Assembly (NCBI GenBank): GCA_947498355.1
Contig: CANMKA010000017.1
Span: 21,705 to 85,704, forward strand
DNA: 64,000 bases
Reading direction: 5' to 3'
Source: an uncultured Paraglaciecola sp.
Lineage (GTDB): Bacteria > Pseudomonadota > Gammaproteobacteria > Enterobacterales > Alteromonadaceae
Positions 15,047 through 24,794 of this stretch are shown piece after piece. Every line of letters starts with the position of its first letter. The first letter of the stretch is position 1. The position numbers and the translations under genes are program-made. Under the pieces are notes generated by a model. The model made no database searches, had not been told where the DNA came from, and was given only the letters and a program-made list of their open reading frames with translations.

Positions 15047-17791
15047 ATGGAGAAACATGTGTCTTTATCAAAGGTAGCTATATTACTTATCTCGATTGTC
15101 CTAACTTCAGTCATCACTGCTTGCTCGAAAAAGAGCACTGAACAATACATTTCGGACGCGCAAGCCTATCTCGCCAATGAAGAAGTTGAAAGGGCCGTCA
15201 TTGAATTGAAAAGTGCAATAGTGAATGCGCCAAGAGATATTGAATCTCGATTACTGCTTGGAAAGACCTATTATCAGCTCAGTCAATTTGCAAATGCCGA
15301 AAAAGAGCTCGAGACCGCAAAGGATTTGGGGGCAAATGAAGAGCGTTATTTTTTATTTCTGCTCACCTCTCAATACTATCAAAACAATTTTGATGAAGCC
15401 TACTTGACCAGCGAAACTTATACAGGTGCAGATCCAGAATTAATAAGTATAGCTAACCTATACGGCTACTTGTCTGCCATTCGGATAGACGATACGCCCC
15501 CACAGCTACCACTGGAGCTCAAAGGAAATGCGTTAATTATCGCGCAAGCAAACCAAGCATTGATGGAGCGGCGCCCAACTAGAACACTCGATTTGACTGA
15601 GTCTGTATCCGGATCCAGCTCGTCTGAAATAGTCGAGCTAAATATTATTAGGGGTATAGCTCTAATGTCATTAGGACGAGCCGCAGAAGCGAAAGAGTCC
15701 TACCAAAGGGTTGTAGACATATTCCCGCATTATTATTTTGCGAGATTCCAACTCGTAGAAACACTTATCGCCCTAGAACTACTAGATGAGGCTCATCAAA
15801 ACTTGAATTTTATGTTCGAAATAAAGCCTGATAGTCCACTTACCCACTATTACTCAGCAATCGTTGACTTCAAAAAAAATGATTTTGAACGAGCTTTTCA
15901 ATCTGCAACTATGGCGGCGTCAGGCAATATTAATGACATAGAGCTGTATTTCGTAGCAGGTGTGAGTGCATATAAAACAGGTAAAATAGAAAGTGCTTAT
16001 AATTTTTTAAGTAAAAACAAAAACAGAGTGCCGAGCAACCATCTCAATAATAAGATTTTGGCCGAAGTAAGCTTAAAATTGGGTTACTCAATGGATGTCA
16101 TTTCACAATTGGGAGAGCTCAAGTTAAAGCCATCGAATCAGTCTATTGTTCTGTCTGCAGCGGCTATCAATCAATTTCAACTTGGCAATTTCGCTCAAGC
16201 GACGGAGTTTATCGAGCAAGCCACAGAACGTTCTCCAGAAGATCCTGTACTTATGTTGCAAGAGGGGCTAATCAAACTCAGCTCGAACGATTTATCTGGG
16301 ATAGACAGCTTAACGAAGTCGATTGAATACGATCCGAGCTTAGACGAATCTTGGCTTTTGTTAGCGGAAACCTATTTGAGAAATGGCGAGCATGATGCAG
16401 CAATTTCCGTAGCAAAAAAGTGGCAAGAACGTAACAAGATAGATGGCTTGAATTTAGAAGGGTATCTGCGTCTAAAAATGGAACAAACCGAACAAGCTAT
16501 GGATATTTTTAGAAGTATTTTAAAAGAAGAGCCTGAGCACAGCGGTGCCAGCCGCTACTTGATGTTGGCACATGCTCAAAGGCAGGAGTTTTCAGAGGCA
16601 AAAAGTTACGCTGAAATACTAGTAAAACAAAACCCTGAGAACTTAATCAACTTAGGCAGCTTAGTCAATCTGTATTTAGGATCAAATGACGCTGAAGCCG
16701 CCGAGAAGATTTTATTACAACAAATTGAGAAAAATCCTAACAACCAAGCTGCCATTATAGCCAGAACCATGCTTATGGCTCGAAATAAAAAACCTGAAGA
16801 AGCCTTAGAATACATTTCTAAAAATGGCAACCCAACAAACGAAGATGTTCTAAGGGTTAAGGGCGACCTATATAGCTTTTTGTTACGTTTTGACGAAGCA
16901 ATAAATGAATATGATAGTTGGCTCAAAAAAGATGTCAAAAATCCCATTGCATGGTTTAAGAAAATACAAGCGGTACAAGATCAAGGAGTCGCAAAAAAAG
17001 GCTTAAGAGTAGTTAAGGAGGCTTTACAGCATTTTCCAAACGACCCGAGATTAATAGGGTTGCATGCCTATTTTCTTACTCGAAACGGGAAGGTTGAAGA
17101 TGCTAAATATGTGATACAAGACCTAGATGGCTACCAAGAAAAACTTCCCATCATCGATTACTACAACGGCTATATCGCCCTAGAAGACGGTAAGTACCAA
17201 CAAGCCTACTCGTTGCTTCAAAAATATTATAACGTCGAGCCAAATTTTGAAACGGCAACCCAGCTATCTCGGGCCTTAGAAGGGTTAGGCAAGGCTGAAG
17301 AGGGGCTTACACTTTTAAAGCTAGAGGTTTCCAAGTTATATAAACCCTTCATCGAAAGACACAGAATCGCAGAATATATGGTCAATAACAAAATGCTCGA
17401 AAGGGCAACTGAATATTATGACCAATTATTTAAAGATCACCCGTTAGATTTTATAACAGTTAATAACTACGCGGCTTTGCTAACAAGAGTCGGGGAATTA
17501 GATAAAGCAGAGCAGCTTGCAACCGTTGGTCTTAGACTTCAGCCCGCCTCTCCCTATGCAATGGATACCCTGGGGCGAGTATTTTTCAAGCAAGGCAAAA
17601 TTAAAGAAGCCTTATTCTATGCCGAAAAAGCACACCAAGCCTTTCCACAAAATGCTGAAATTCAATTGCATTTAGCCGAAACCTTGCTTGCTGATAACCA
17701 AGTCAACAGAGCGAAAATTTTAATCAATAGAGTAAAACCTGTGACTAAAATCGAAAAAGATCTGCTGGCCGATATTAAAGCTACATTATAA
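15047..17791 (+). CDS. prsT: PEP-CTERM system TPR-repeat lipoprotein PrsT
   Basis: The protein has 914 residues. A signal peptide ends in the lipobox ITAC with Cys26, so it is a lipoprotein. The remainder is a long array of tetratricopeptide-like repeats, for example ARFQLVETLIALELLDEAHQ, ending with PYAMDTLGRVFFKQGKIKEALFYAEKA. The length and architecture match PrsT (TIGR02917), which occurs only with exosortase A loci. Its role is thought to be scaffolding in the envelope for polysaccharide export or protein sorting. The operon with the cupin-like gene upstream is close (14 bases). The acetyltransferase gene downstream follows after a hairpin. Confidence 0.9.
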   Translation: MEKHVSLSKVAILLISIVLTSVITACSKKSTEQYISDAQAYLANEEVERAVIELKSAIVNAPRDIESRLLLGKTYYQLSQFANAEKELETAKDLGANEERYFLFLLTSQYYQNNFDEAYLTSETYTGADPELISIANLYGYLSAIRIDDTPPQLPLELKGNALIIAQANQALMERRPTRTLDLTESVSGSSSSEIVELNIIRGIALMSLGRAAEAKESYQRVVDIFPHYYFARFQLVETLIALELLDEAHQNLNFMFEIKPDSPLTHYYSAIVDFKKNDFERAFQSATMAASGNINDIELYFVAGVSAYKTGKIESAYNFLSKNKNRVPSNHLNNKILAEVSLKLGYSMDVISQLGELKLKPSNQSIVLSAAAINQFQLGNFAQATEFIEQATERSPEDPVLMLQEGLIKLSSNDLSGIDSLTKSIEYDPSLDESWLLLAETYLRNGEHDAAISVAKKWQERNKIDGLNLEGYLRLKMEQTEQAMDIFRSILKEEPEHSGASRYLMLAHAQRQEFSEAKSYAEILVKQNPENLINLGSLVNLYLGSNDAEAAEKILLQQIEKNPNNQAAIIARTMLMARNKKPEEALEYISKNGNPTNEDVLRVKGDLYSFLLRFDEAINEYDSWLKKDVKNPIAWFKKIQAVQDQGVAKKGLRVVKEALQHFPNDPRLIGLHAYFLTRNGKVEDAKYVIQDLDGYQEKLPIIDYYNGYIALEDGKYQQAYSLLQKYYNVEPNFETATQLSRALEGLGKAEEGLTLLKLEVSKLYKPFIERHRIAEYMVNNKMLERATEYYDQLFKDHPLDFITVNNYAALLTRVGELDKAEQLATVGLRLQPASPYAMDTLGRVFFKQGKIKEALFYAEKAHQAFPQNAEIQLHLAETLLADNQVNRAKILINRVKPVTKIEKDLLADIKATL

Positions 17792-17799
17792 GCCTATCC

Positions 17800-17828
17800 A
17801 ACTCACAGAAATCATCACTCTGTGAGTT
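17800..17828 (+). repeat. Hairpin covering the start of the acetyltransferase gene
   Basis: A perfect 10-base stem, AACTCACAGA (17800-17809) with TCTGTGAGTT (17819-17828), encloses a 9-base loop. It lacks a T run, so it is a poor terminator. It contains the GTG at 17822 inside its right arm. It may stabilise the prsT mRNA end or restrain translation of the next gene. Confidence 0.6.
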
Positions 17829-18949
17829 GTCAATCTTCTATCCAAGTGACAATTCACGTCAATCAATACCCCATCAAAACTTATCCGTCTCTTATAGAAA
17901 ATTGGACGGACTTGTTTGCGCGGGCGAAAACAAATGTATTTCTGGCACCCACATGGCTTGAGGCTTGGATTGCCCAGGCACCTGACTCTTTGTTGGTTGT
18001 GGAAGCGCGCCACAATACTCAAGTCGTAGGTTTAGCTGTATTCAATCAACACCAAGTGCCCCGTCTATGTAAGGGCTTTAGTACCAAACAGCTATGGTTA
18101 CACAAAACTGGTCAACACCAAGAAGACCAAATGTGGATTGAGCACAACGACTTTTTGCTAGATAGCCAGAATGCAGACGCTATAAGAGCCGCAATGCTCA
18201 ACTATATCCACCAGCATTTGACATGGGATGAGCTTTACTTGGGCATGGCGACTGACAATACGACTCAAAGGTTCTTAGCCGAATATCCATACGCTCGAAA
18301 GCTCTTGGCGTCTCCTGATTACTCGGTAGACTTGTCTAACTTTAGATCGCTAGATGATTATTTAAAGACCCTATCGAAAAACACCCGAGCTCAAATCAAG
18401 CGCAGCCTAAAACTATTACAACAAACCGCAAACATTTCGCTGGTGAGAGCGACTTCAGAGCCACAAAAAAATCGATTCTTCGATAGCATACAAGCGCATC
18501 ACGTTAGTAAGTGGCGAGAAACTGATTTAGGCAGCGGTTTCGACAATCCGATATTTGTGAATTTTCATCGAAAACTCATATTTGAAGACCCTCTCAATTA
18601 TTACACTGAGTTGTTTGGCTTATCCATTGACGGTGAGCTAGTCGCCTTAGCTTATATATTGAAATCGCCTGAGACTTGGTATTTTTACTTATCAGGTATA
18701 CAGACTCACACAGATAACCGGATAAAGTATGGTTTGTTAATGCACAGTTTAATTATTGAACAAGCAATTCAACAAGGCATAAGAAAATATAGCTTTTTAG
18801 CGGGTTACGCTAGGTACAAGGCCTCGTTAAGTAATGTGACAGAGCCTACACAATACATGACCTGTTTTTACCGCTCTGCTTGGCGTTATCGTTTAATTAC
18901 GGGCCTGAGCAAGATAAAGCGTAAACTTGCGCTTTCTTCTAAAACTTGA
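17822..18949 (+). CDS. GNAT-type acetyltransferase, BcsL/CelD family
   Basis: The protein has 375 residues from GTG 17822; a second GTG at 17846 is equally possible and neither has a good ribosome site. The N-terminal half (NVFLAPTWLEAWIAQAP, then LVVEARHNTQVVGLAVF) is typical of CelD-like proteins. The C-terminal half has the acetyltransferase-6 signature: SKNTRAQIKRSLKLL, LSIDGELVALAYIL, WYFYLSGIQ, and KYGLLMHSLIIEQAIQQGIRKYSFLAGYARYK. These proteins are implicated in acylation during cellulose or exopolysaccharide synthesis. It lies in the prsT-to-glycosyltransferase gene chain. The acyl acceptor is not known. Confidence 0.75.
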   Translation: MSCQSSIQVTIHVNQYPIKTYPSLIENWTDLFARAKTNVFLAPTWLEAWIAQAPDSLLVVEARHNTQVVGLAVFNQHQVPRLCKGFSTKQLWLHKTGQHQEDQMWIEHNDFLLDSQNADAIRAAMLNYIHQHLTWDELYLGMATDNTTQRFLAEYPYARKLLASPDYSVDLSNFRSLDDYLKTLSKNTRAQIKRSLKLLQQTANISLVRATSEPQKNRFFDSIQAHHVSKWRETDLGSGFDNPIFVNFHRKLIFEDPLNYYTELFGLSIDGELVALAYILKSPETWYFYLSGIQTHTDNRIKYGLLMHSLIIEQAIQQGIRKYSFLAGYARYKASLSNVTEPTQYMTCFYRSAWRYRLITGLSKIKRKLALSSKT

Positions 18950-18968
18950 ATAAAAAAAGAGAACGACC

Positions 18969-21542
18969 TTGCACATAGATGACATCCCCATTCGCCTTCA
19001 TCCCAATTTTACCTCTGGATTAGTTCAATTTGGTCTGCCTTTCCCCCAAGGAGCAGTTCAATCGTTACAACAACTCAAGTGTAAACTAGGCGAACAAACT
19101 ATTGAATCCAATGCAAAAATCACCGCGATATGGCCCGACAATAGTGTCAAATCATGCGTATTATTTTTGTATATCGAACAAGATTTAGAAATCCCAAAAA
19201 CCATTATAGTTTCGGTATCCAAATCAACTAATCAGGTCAAAGATGGGTCTAACGATGTTACCGAATCGGCAGAGCATATTTGCTACAAAAGTGAATACGT
19301 CGAATTTAGCTACCAGTTTGCGGATCAAACCTTCACCTTTACCGACCCTAAATATCAAATAAGCCATCAAGGACAAATAACCTTAAAAACAGCGCATGCC
19401 CTAAACTTAACCAACTCAGTTTTGGCCTCTGAGGTTTTGCCATTAACTGCTTTGTCTGGCGCATGTTTCAGTGGTGTCGAAATTACTATAGATGGAGCCT
19501 ATCGCAATCAAGACGAGCAAGTTGTCGCCAATTACTCCCTTATATTCACCTTTTTCGCCAGCGGCCGCATCAGTAAAATTAGCTATACCTTGCATAACCC
19601 CAATCGAGCAGAGCACACTAATGGACATTGGGACTTAGGCGATCCAAATTCGCTTTACATTGAAAATTTAGCCCTGCATCTTGAGCACACTCAAACCTGT
19701 CCATTCAGTCTCAGTTTAGAGGGGCAGCAGTTCGATTCAGACAGCCTAACGCAAGAACAAACCGAATTGTCGTTGCTGCAACACAGCAGTGGAGGCAGCA
19801 ACTGGCAAAGTCCAGTTCATGTAAACGCTCAAAATCAAGTTAGGTTCGAACATCGTGGCTATCAAGTCACCAGTGCTGAGCAACTTATTTCTAGTGGACT
19901 CAGAGCCGATCCTCATGTGCGGTTAGGGCACAATTTGCATATTGCCCCCCAACAATTTTGGCAGCGTTTCCCCAATCAGCTGAGCCTCTCAAAAAAGTCG
20001 CTAACACTAGATTGGTTTCCTAAGCTAGCAAATCAAGACCACGAACTTCAAGGAGGGGAAAAAACCAGCCAAACACTCTATCTAGGATTTGGCCAAGATG
20101 GCCAAACACCTCTTAACTGGATTAACAATGCAGATAATCTTGGTATTCTCCCCCAAGACTGGCTAACCAAAACCTTTGTCAATCATTTTACCGATTTCAC
20201 TCAGCCTCAATCACAATGGCAGGCTTTATTTGATTTAGGTATTGATGGTGATAACGATTTTTTCAGCAAAAGAGAAAAACTAGACGAATATGGCTGGCGT
20301 AATTTTGGTGACATTTACGCCGACCACGAAACGGCAGAGCATAAAGGTGATGACTTGTTCGTCTCCCACTACAACAACCAATACGATCCTATTCTTGGTT
20401 TTTTAAAGCAATACATCTTGTCTGGAGAAAATGAGTGGTTTGAACTAGCTGACGATCTAGCTAAACATGTAACAGATATAGATATTTATCATACTCAACA
20501 AGATAAGGCTGAATACAACGGGGGGCTATTTTGGCACACAGATCACTATGTTCAAGCTTATACCTCTTCTCATCGCTCTTACTCAAAGCTACAACCTAGT
20601 GATGTTTATCAAGATCATGCAGGCGGAGGAGGCCCTGGAGGCCAGCATTGCTATACATCAGGCTTAGCTCTGCACTATGCATTAACCGGATACGAACCAT
20701 CTAAACACGCCGTACTCATCTTAACGAATTGGATAAACCATGTATACGAAGGCTCGGGTACCTGTTTGGAACTCTTACTGGCATTTAAAAATCGCCACCT
20801 TGCAGGTTTTAAAAATCACTTTACCGGCCAGTACCCCCTCGATAGGGGAACTGCGAACTATATTAATGCCTTACTCGACAGCTATGAACTTACCTTAGAT
20901 CAGCAATACTTAATTAAAGCCGAACATGTGTTTACACATACCTTTCATCCAAATGAGGACGTCAGTCAGCGTAATCTTGCCGATGTTGAGGGGACCTGGT
21001 TTTATACTGTACTTCTTCAATCAATTTGCAAATATTTAGCGATCAAACAAGATATTCAGCAACTAGACAATACCTTCTATTTCTGCCGAGATACCTTACT
21101 AAACTACGCAAGATGGATGATTATGCATGAGAACTTATACCTAGATAAGCCAGAGATATTGGAATATCCGAACGACACATGGACCGCCCAAGACTTACGT
21201 AAAGTTCAAATATTTGCAGCGGCTCACTACTATAGTGCATCACCTCACGAGATATTTTTAGATAAAGCCAAGACGTTTGAACACGCTATTTTCGAACGTT
21301 TACGTCATTCAAACGAGCAAACTTACACCCGAATATTGGTCTTAATGATGCAAAATTATGGCTATGTAGGGATATACCAAAACAAAGCATCAGTTGAATT
21401 CAAACCCCAATCTTACACTTGGCCAGCCCCCAAATATGTTAAACATTCCAATATTAAGGGCTTACTTTCACAAGGCATTAAAAGGCTATTGTCTTTATCT
21501 GTCAAAGCCGAACTGGACTGGTTAAAAAAACGCCTAAATTAA
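18969..21542 (+). CDS. PcRGLX/YetA-like protein (RIFT-barrel plus alpha/alpha-toroid), possible glycan lyase
   Basis: The protein has 857 residues, starting at TTG with AAGAGAA upstream. The N-terminus (IRLHPNFTSGLVQFGLPFPQGAV, then IWPDNSVKSCVLFLY) resembles the RIFT-barrel domain of PcRGLX/YetA proteins. A middle beta-rich region follows. From about residue 430 a helical part contains YADHETAEHKGDDLFVSHYNNQYD, DHAGGGGPGGQHCYTSGLALHY and ADVEGTWFYTVLL. The founding fungal member is an exo-rhamnogalacturonan lyase (PL26). No signal peptide is seen, which is unexpected for a secreted lyase. Within a glycosyltransferase operon it may trim or edit the polymer or degrade failed product. The substrate is unproven. 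Confidence 0.6.
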   Translation: MHIDDIPIRLHPNFTSGLVQFGLPFPQGAVQSLQQLKCKLGEQTIESNAKITAIWPDNSVKSCVLFLYIEQDLEIPKTIIVSVSKSTNQVKDGSNDVTESAEHICYKSEYVEFSYQFADQTFTFTDPKYQISHQGQITLKTAHALNLTNSVLASEVLPLTALSGACFSGVEITIDGAYRNQDEQVVANYSLIFTFFASGRISKISYTLHNPNRAEHTNGHWDLGDPNSLYIENLALHLEHTQTCPFSLSLEGQQFDSDSLTQEQTELSLLQHSSGGSNWQSPVHVNAQNQVRFEHRGYQVTSAEQLISSGLRADPHVRLGHNLHIAPQQFWQRFPNQLSLSKKSLTLDWFPKLANQDHELQGGEKTSQTLYLGFGQDGQTPLNWINNADNLGILPQDWLTKTFVNHFTDFTQPQSQWQALFDLGIDGDNDFFSKREKLDEYGWRNFGDIYADHETAEHKGDDLFVSHYNNQYDPILGFLKQYILSGENEWFELADDLAKHVTDIDIYHTQQDKAEYNGGLFWHTDHYVQAYTSSHRSYSKLQPSDVYQDHAGGGGPGGQHCYTSGLALHYALTGYEPSKHAVLILTNWINHVYEGSGTCLELLLAFKNRHLAGFKNHFTGQYPLDRGTANYINALLDSYELTLDQQYLIKAEHVFTHTFHPNEDVSQRNLADVEGTWFYTVLLQSICKYLAIKQDIQQLDNTFYFCRDTLLNYARWMIMHENLYLDKPEILEYPNDTWTAQDLRKVQIFAAAHYYSASPHEIFLDKAKTFEHAIFERLRHSNEQTYTRILVLMMQNYGYVGIYQNKASVEFKPQSYTWPAPKYVKHSNIKGLLSQGIKRLLSLSVKAELDWLKKRLN

Positions 21543-21712
21543 GTAATTAATTAGCTCTAAACTAAGAGCGGCAACCATGTAAGTTTAATAGCGAATACCT
21601 TTGCTGCCCTAGTGAAGGTTTACTTAGCTATTTCAATCATATATAAACAAGTTCCAGTAAGTGTTTGCACCTAGCCAACACGCTAATTTTTTCATATACA
21701 GGATCGATATCG

Positions 21713-22663
21713 GTGGCAACTATCTCTTTCATCATTCCCCACAAGGGGAGATTCGACATGCTCATCCAAACTATTGAATCTGTTACTCAGCTAGACTTTG
21801 ACGCGAAAAAGTTAGAAGTGGTGGTGGTTAGCCAAACCCCAGAAATTAACCAAATTAAGCTGCCATCTGGGGAGGTTAAGCTAAAAATCATTACCCGACC
21901 CGAGACCGATACTATTTCAGCCTTACGTAATTTTGGCGTGACCCAATCAAGTGGTGATCATCTAGCGTTTTTAGATGCAGATGTATTCTTGTCTAAAAAC
22001 TGGGCAGAAACCATGTTAAGCCTACTCAACGAAACCCCTGAGCGAATTATTACTAGCGCCATGCAAATTTGCTCAGACGATGCCCCCCCTCTCGAAAAAA
22101 TTCGCACCAACTTGAGCAATGCCGAAATTGATGTTGACGTAAACTTTTTACCAGGTCGAAACCTTTTTATGTCTAAGGCATCGTTTTACGAGATAGGAGG
22201 ATTCCCAGAACACTTGGTGACCTGCGAAGACTATTACTTCACCGATAAAGCTGCCGCATTAGGCGCTCTGCACTACTCATCTAAAGCAACCTATGTTCAT
22301 TTAGGCGAAGATAAACAGTTAGGCCCTATGTTTAAAAAGGAGATTTGGCGTGGCCAGTCTAATTTACAATCTTTGCAAGGTCGGCGTGTACCTTTGCGCG
22401 AATGGCCCAGTCTGGTTGTTCCTCCAGCAATTGCATTCTGTTTGCTGCTAGGAATTATTATGTTTAGCTTAAATCTGGTTGGGCTGGGTGCGCTTTTTAT
22501 CGTGTTTGCGTTAATACCTGTTTTAGCTTACAGCTTAAGATTATGGCGGATCGCTAAAAGTGATGTATCCCTGTTCAATATACTGGTATTTTATATCAGC
22601 TACTTTCCCGCCCGTGCAATCGGCACGTTCGTTGGTGCGTTTAAACAAATTACAGTGAAGTAA
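21713..22663 (+). CDS. Glycosyltransferase family 2 with C-terminal membrane anchor
   Basis: The protein has 316 residues from GTG 21713, preceded by AGGA eight bases upstream; the frame is open from TTG 21665. The GT-A fold is clear: ISFIIPHKGRFDMLIQTIESV, then LRNFGVTQSSGDHLAFLDADVFLSKNW with the DAD metal motif, and FPEHLVTCEDYYFTDKA. Two hydrophobic helices lie near residues 240-280, with LVFYISYFPARAIGTFVGAF at the end. It adds a sugar from a nucleotide donor at the inner membrane during repeat-unit assembly. Donor and linkage are unknown. The next gene begins 11 bases later, so they are one operon. Confidence 0.85.
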   Translation: MATISFIIPHKGRFDMLIQTIESVTQLDFDAKKLEVVVVSQTPEINQIKLPSGEVKLKIITRPETDTISALRNFGVTQSSGDHLAFLDADVFLSKNWAETMLSLLNETPERIITSAMQICSDDAPPLEKIRTNLSNAEIDVDVNFLPGRNLFMSKASFYEIGGFPEHLVTCEDYYFTDKAAALGALHYSSKATYVHLGEDKQLGPMFKKEIWRGQSNLQSLQGRRVPLREWPSLVVPPAIAFCLLLGIIMFSLNLVGLGALFIVFALIPVLAYSLRLWRIAKSDVSLFNILVFYISYFPARAIGTFVGAFKQITVK

Positions 22664-22674
22664 GACAGACTAGA

Positions 22675-23790
22675 ATGATAAAAAAAATCAATGTACTCCA
22701 ATTTATCTGCCCAACGGGTTTTTACGGAGCGGAAAGGTGGGTACTTGCACTAGCAAAGCACCTAGATCCACAACAGGTTAACTGCGAGCTTGCAGTGACT
22801 ATGGAGCCCAATCAAAAAGACTTAGAGTTAGTCAAAGAATACAAAAAGCTGTCTCTGCCTTGCCATATTGTACCCATGAAAAATAAGTTTGACCTATCTA
22901 CGATTAATCGTTTAGTGACACTTATCAAAGACCAAAAAATAGACATTATTCACACCCATGGCTACAAGTCAGACATACTAGGCGTGATGGCCGCGCGCAA
23001 AGCAGGTATCAAGTGTATTGTCACGCCACATGGCTTTGAAAATGCAAAGGACATTAAACTTAGACTATTTATCTGGGCTGGCTGCCAAGCTATGAAATAT
23101 GGCGACTACGTCGTACCTCTTTCACAGCAACTCATGGCTGATTGCAAGCGCATGAAGGTCAAGCAAGAGAAAACCGTATATATCCAAAATGGCGTTGACC
23201 TTTCAGAAGTGGAAGGAACACCCGTTCCGGCTAGACAAAATCCCGAAGAAAAGCGTATTGGTTTTGTTGGACAGATGATCAGCCGTAAAAACATTTACGA
23301 CTTACTTGACGTGTTTGATAGCGTGCATAAAAAACACCCTAACACCCGCTTAATTCTGTTAGGCGATGGTGATGCACGCCAAGGCTTAGAAGAGTATGCT
23401 CAATCACTTGCTAGTAAAGACTTTATCGAGTTTTTAGGCTTTAGAGATGATCGATTAAGTCTACTGAAATCCTTTGATTTGTTTGCTATGACCTCCACCC
23501 TAGAAGGCATCCCCCGTTGCTTAATGGAAGCTGCCGCAGCCAATATCCCTGTGGCCGCATACGATATTCCAGGTATAGACCAAATCATCAAGCACCAAGA
23601 AACCGGTTTACTGGCACCGTTGGGCGAAAAACAAACACTACAAGCCCACTGGGAAACCCTATTATTTGACTCTCAACACGCATCAACCCTTGCCAACCAA
23701 GCTAAAGAGTATGTTTACCAGCATTATTCAGCAAACAGAATGGCCGACGAATACCAAGCGTTATTTACCAAGAGCCTAGGACAAGGTTAA
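22675..23790 (+). CDS. Glycosyltransferase family 4
   Basis: The protein has 371 residues and a GT-B fold. The N-terminal half has NVLQFICPTGFYGAERWVLAL and IDIIHTHGYKSDILGVMAAR. The C-terminal donor domain has RIGFVGQMISRKNIYDLLDVF, LILLGDGDARQGLEEYA, and the ExFG-like FAMTSTLEGIPRCLMEAAAANIPVAAYDIPG. The acceptor lysine and glutamates are in place. It should be a retaining cytoplasmic transferase for the exopolysaccharide repeat. Its TAA stop shares an A with the ATG of the following deacetylase gene, so the two are translationally coupled. Confidence 0.88.
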   Translation: MIKKINVLQFICPTGFYGAERWVLALAKHLDPQQVNCELAVTMEPNQKDLELVKEYKKLSLPCHIVPMKNKFDLSTINRLVTLIKDQKIDIIHTHGYKSDILGVMAARKAGIKCIVTPHGFENAKDIKLRLFIWAGCQAMKYGDYVVPLSQQLMADCKRMKVKQEKTVYIQNGVDLSEVEGTPVPARQNPEEKRIGFVGQMISRKNIYDLLDVFDSVHKKHPNTRLILLGDGDARQGLEEYAQSLASKDFIEFLGFRDDRLSLLKSFDLFAMTSTLEGIPRCLMEAAAANIPVAAYDIPGIDQIIKHQETGLLAPLGEKQTLQAHWETLLFDSQHASTLANQAKEYVYQHYSANRMADEYQALFTKSLGQG

Positions 23791-24782
23791 TGAATCAGGC
23801 AGTCAAGGAGCAACAGCCTATTTTATTCGTGTTATCGATTGATACCGAGGAAGAGTGGGATTGGTCTGGGCCTTTCCCACAAAAACAAGCTGATGTAAAT
23901 AACATCCAGTATATTCCCGAATTTCATCAAACCATCAGCCAACTAGGAATAAGACCTACCTATTTTGTAGACTATGCCATTTTAGAAAGCACTGACTCTA
24001 TAAACAATATGCGTCATGTGATTAAACAAGGTAATAGCGAAATTGGCGCACATTTACATCCTTGGTGTAACCCGCCGTATTTTGAGCACGTAGGAGAAGC
24101 CGAGTCTCACGTTGTTAATTTACCCGAGGAGCAAGTTGAGCAAAAACTACACGCTTTGGTCGAAAAAATTCAAACACGTTTAGATGTGCAACCAAAATCC
24201 TTTCGCTCTGGTAGATGGGGCATTGACGGTAAAGTCATGCGTTTACTAGAAAAGCAAGGGTTTAACGTGGACTCTAGCGTCTATCCATTTTATCAAAACG
24301 AATATTTTAGTTGTTTAGGTGCACCTTCTATCCCTTACTGGGCTGACCTAGATAACCCGCTTTTGGTATCAAAGCACAAAACCATGCACGAAATACCCGT
24401 TACAGTGGGCTTCAACCGAACAAACTTCGCTCTATGGAATCAAATCCATACCCTTTTTGCATCGCCTAAATTGAGCTGGACACGCTTTAACGGGATAGCT
24501 TGGCATACCAATATCATGCGCAAAAATTACCTATGCCCCGAACTTACCTCTGTGGCAGACATGCAGAATTTATGTGACACAGCCATAGGTAAAGGGTTTC
24601 CTATACTGCACATGTATATGCACAGCTCAAGCCTGCTAAATAATAATAATAGCTTGCTCGGCAAAGATAATGCATTTAACCATGTTTGTGGTGCGATACA
24701 ACAAGTAATAAATTATCTTCAGGCTCGCTATCCAATAGAGTTTTGCACCATCTCTGAAGCGTCTAAAAAGTTATCATCATAA
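23790..24782 (+). CDS. Polysaccharide deacetylase-like (NodB fold) protein
   Basis: The protein has 330 residues. Its NodB-homology features are LFVLSIDTEEEWDW (motif-1 aspartates), IGAHLHPWCNPP (metal-binding His pair in motif 2) and FRSGRWGIDGKVMRLLEKQGFNVDSSVYP (motif 3). No signal peptide is seen, so it may act on lipid-linked or nucleotide precursors in the cytoplasm. A second NodB-type gene in the XrtA core (54.2 kb) is a different subfamily. It would remove N- or O-acetyl groups from a sugar residue. Activity is inferred from family only. Confidence 0.75.
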   Translation: MNQAVKEQQPILFVLSIDTEEEWDWSGPFPQKQADVNNIQYIPEFHQTISQLGIRPTYFVDYAILESTDSINNMRHVIKQGNSEIGAHLHPWCNPPYFEHVGEAESHVVNLPEEQVEQKLHALVEKIQTRLDVQPKSFRSGRWGIDGKVMRLLEKQGFNVDSSVYPFYQNEYFSCLGAPSIPYWADLDNPLLVSKHKTMHEIPVTVGFNRTNFALWNQIHTLFASPKLSWTRFNGIAWHTNIMRKNYLCPELTSVADMQNLCDTAIGKGFPILHMYMHSSSLLNNNNSLLGKDNAFNHVCGAIQQVINYLQARYPIEFCTISEASKKLSS

Positions 24783-24794
24783 TTATGAGAACCT

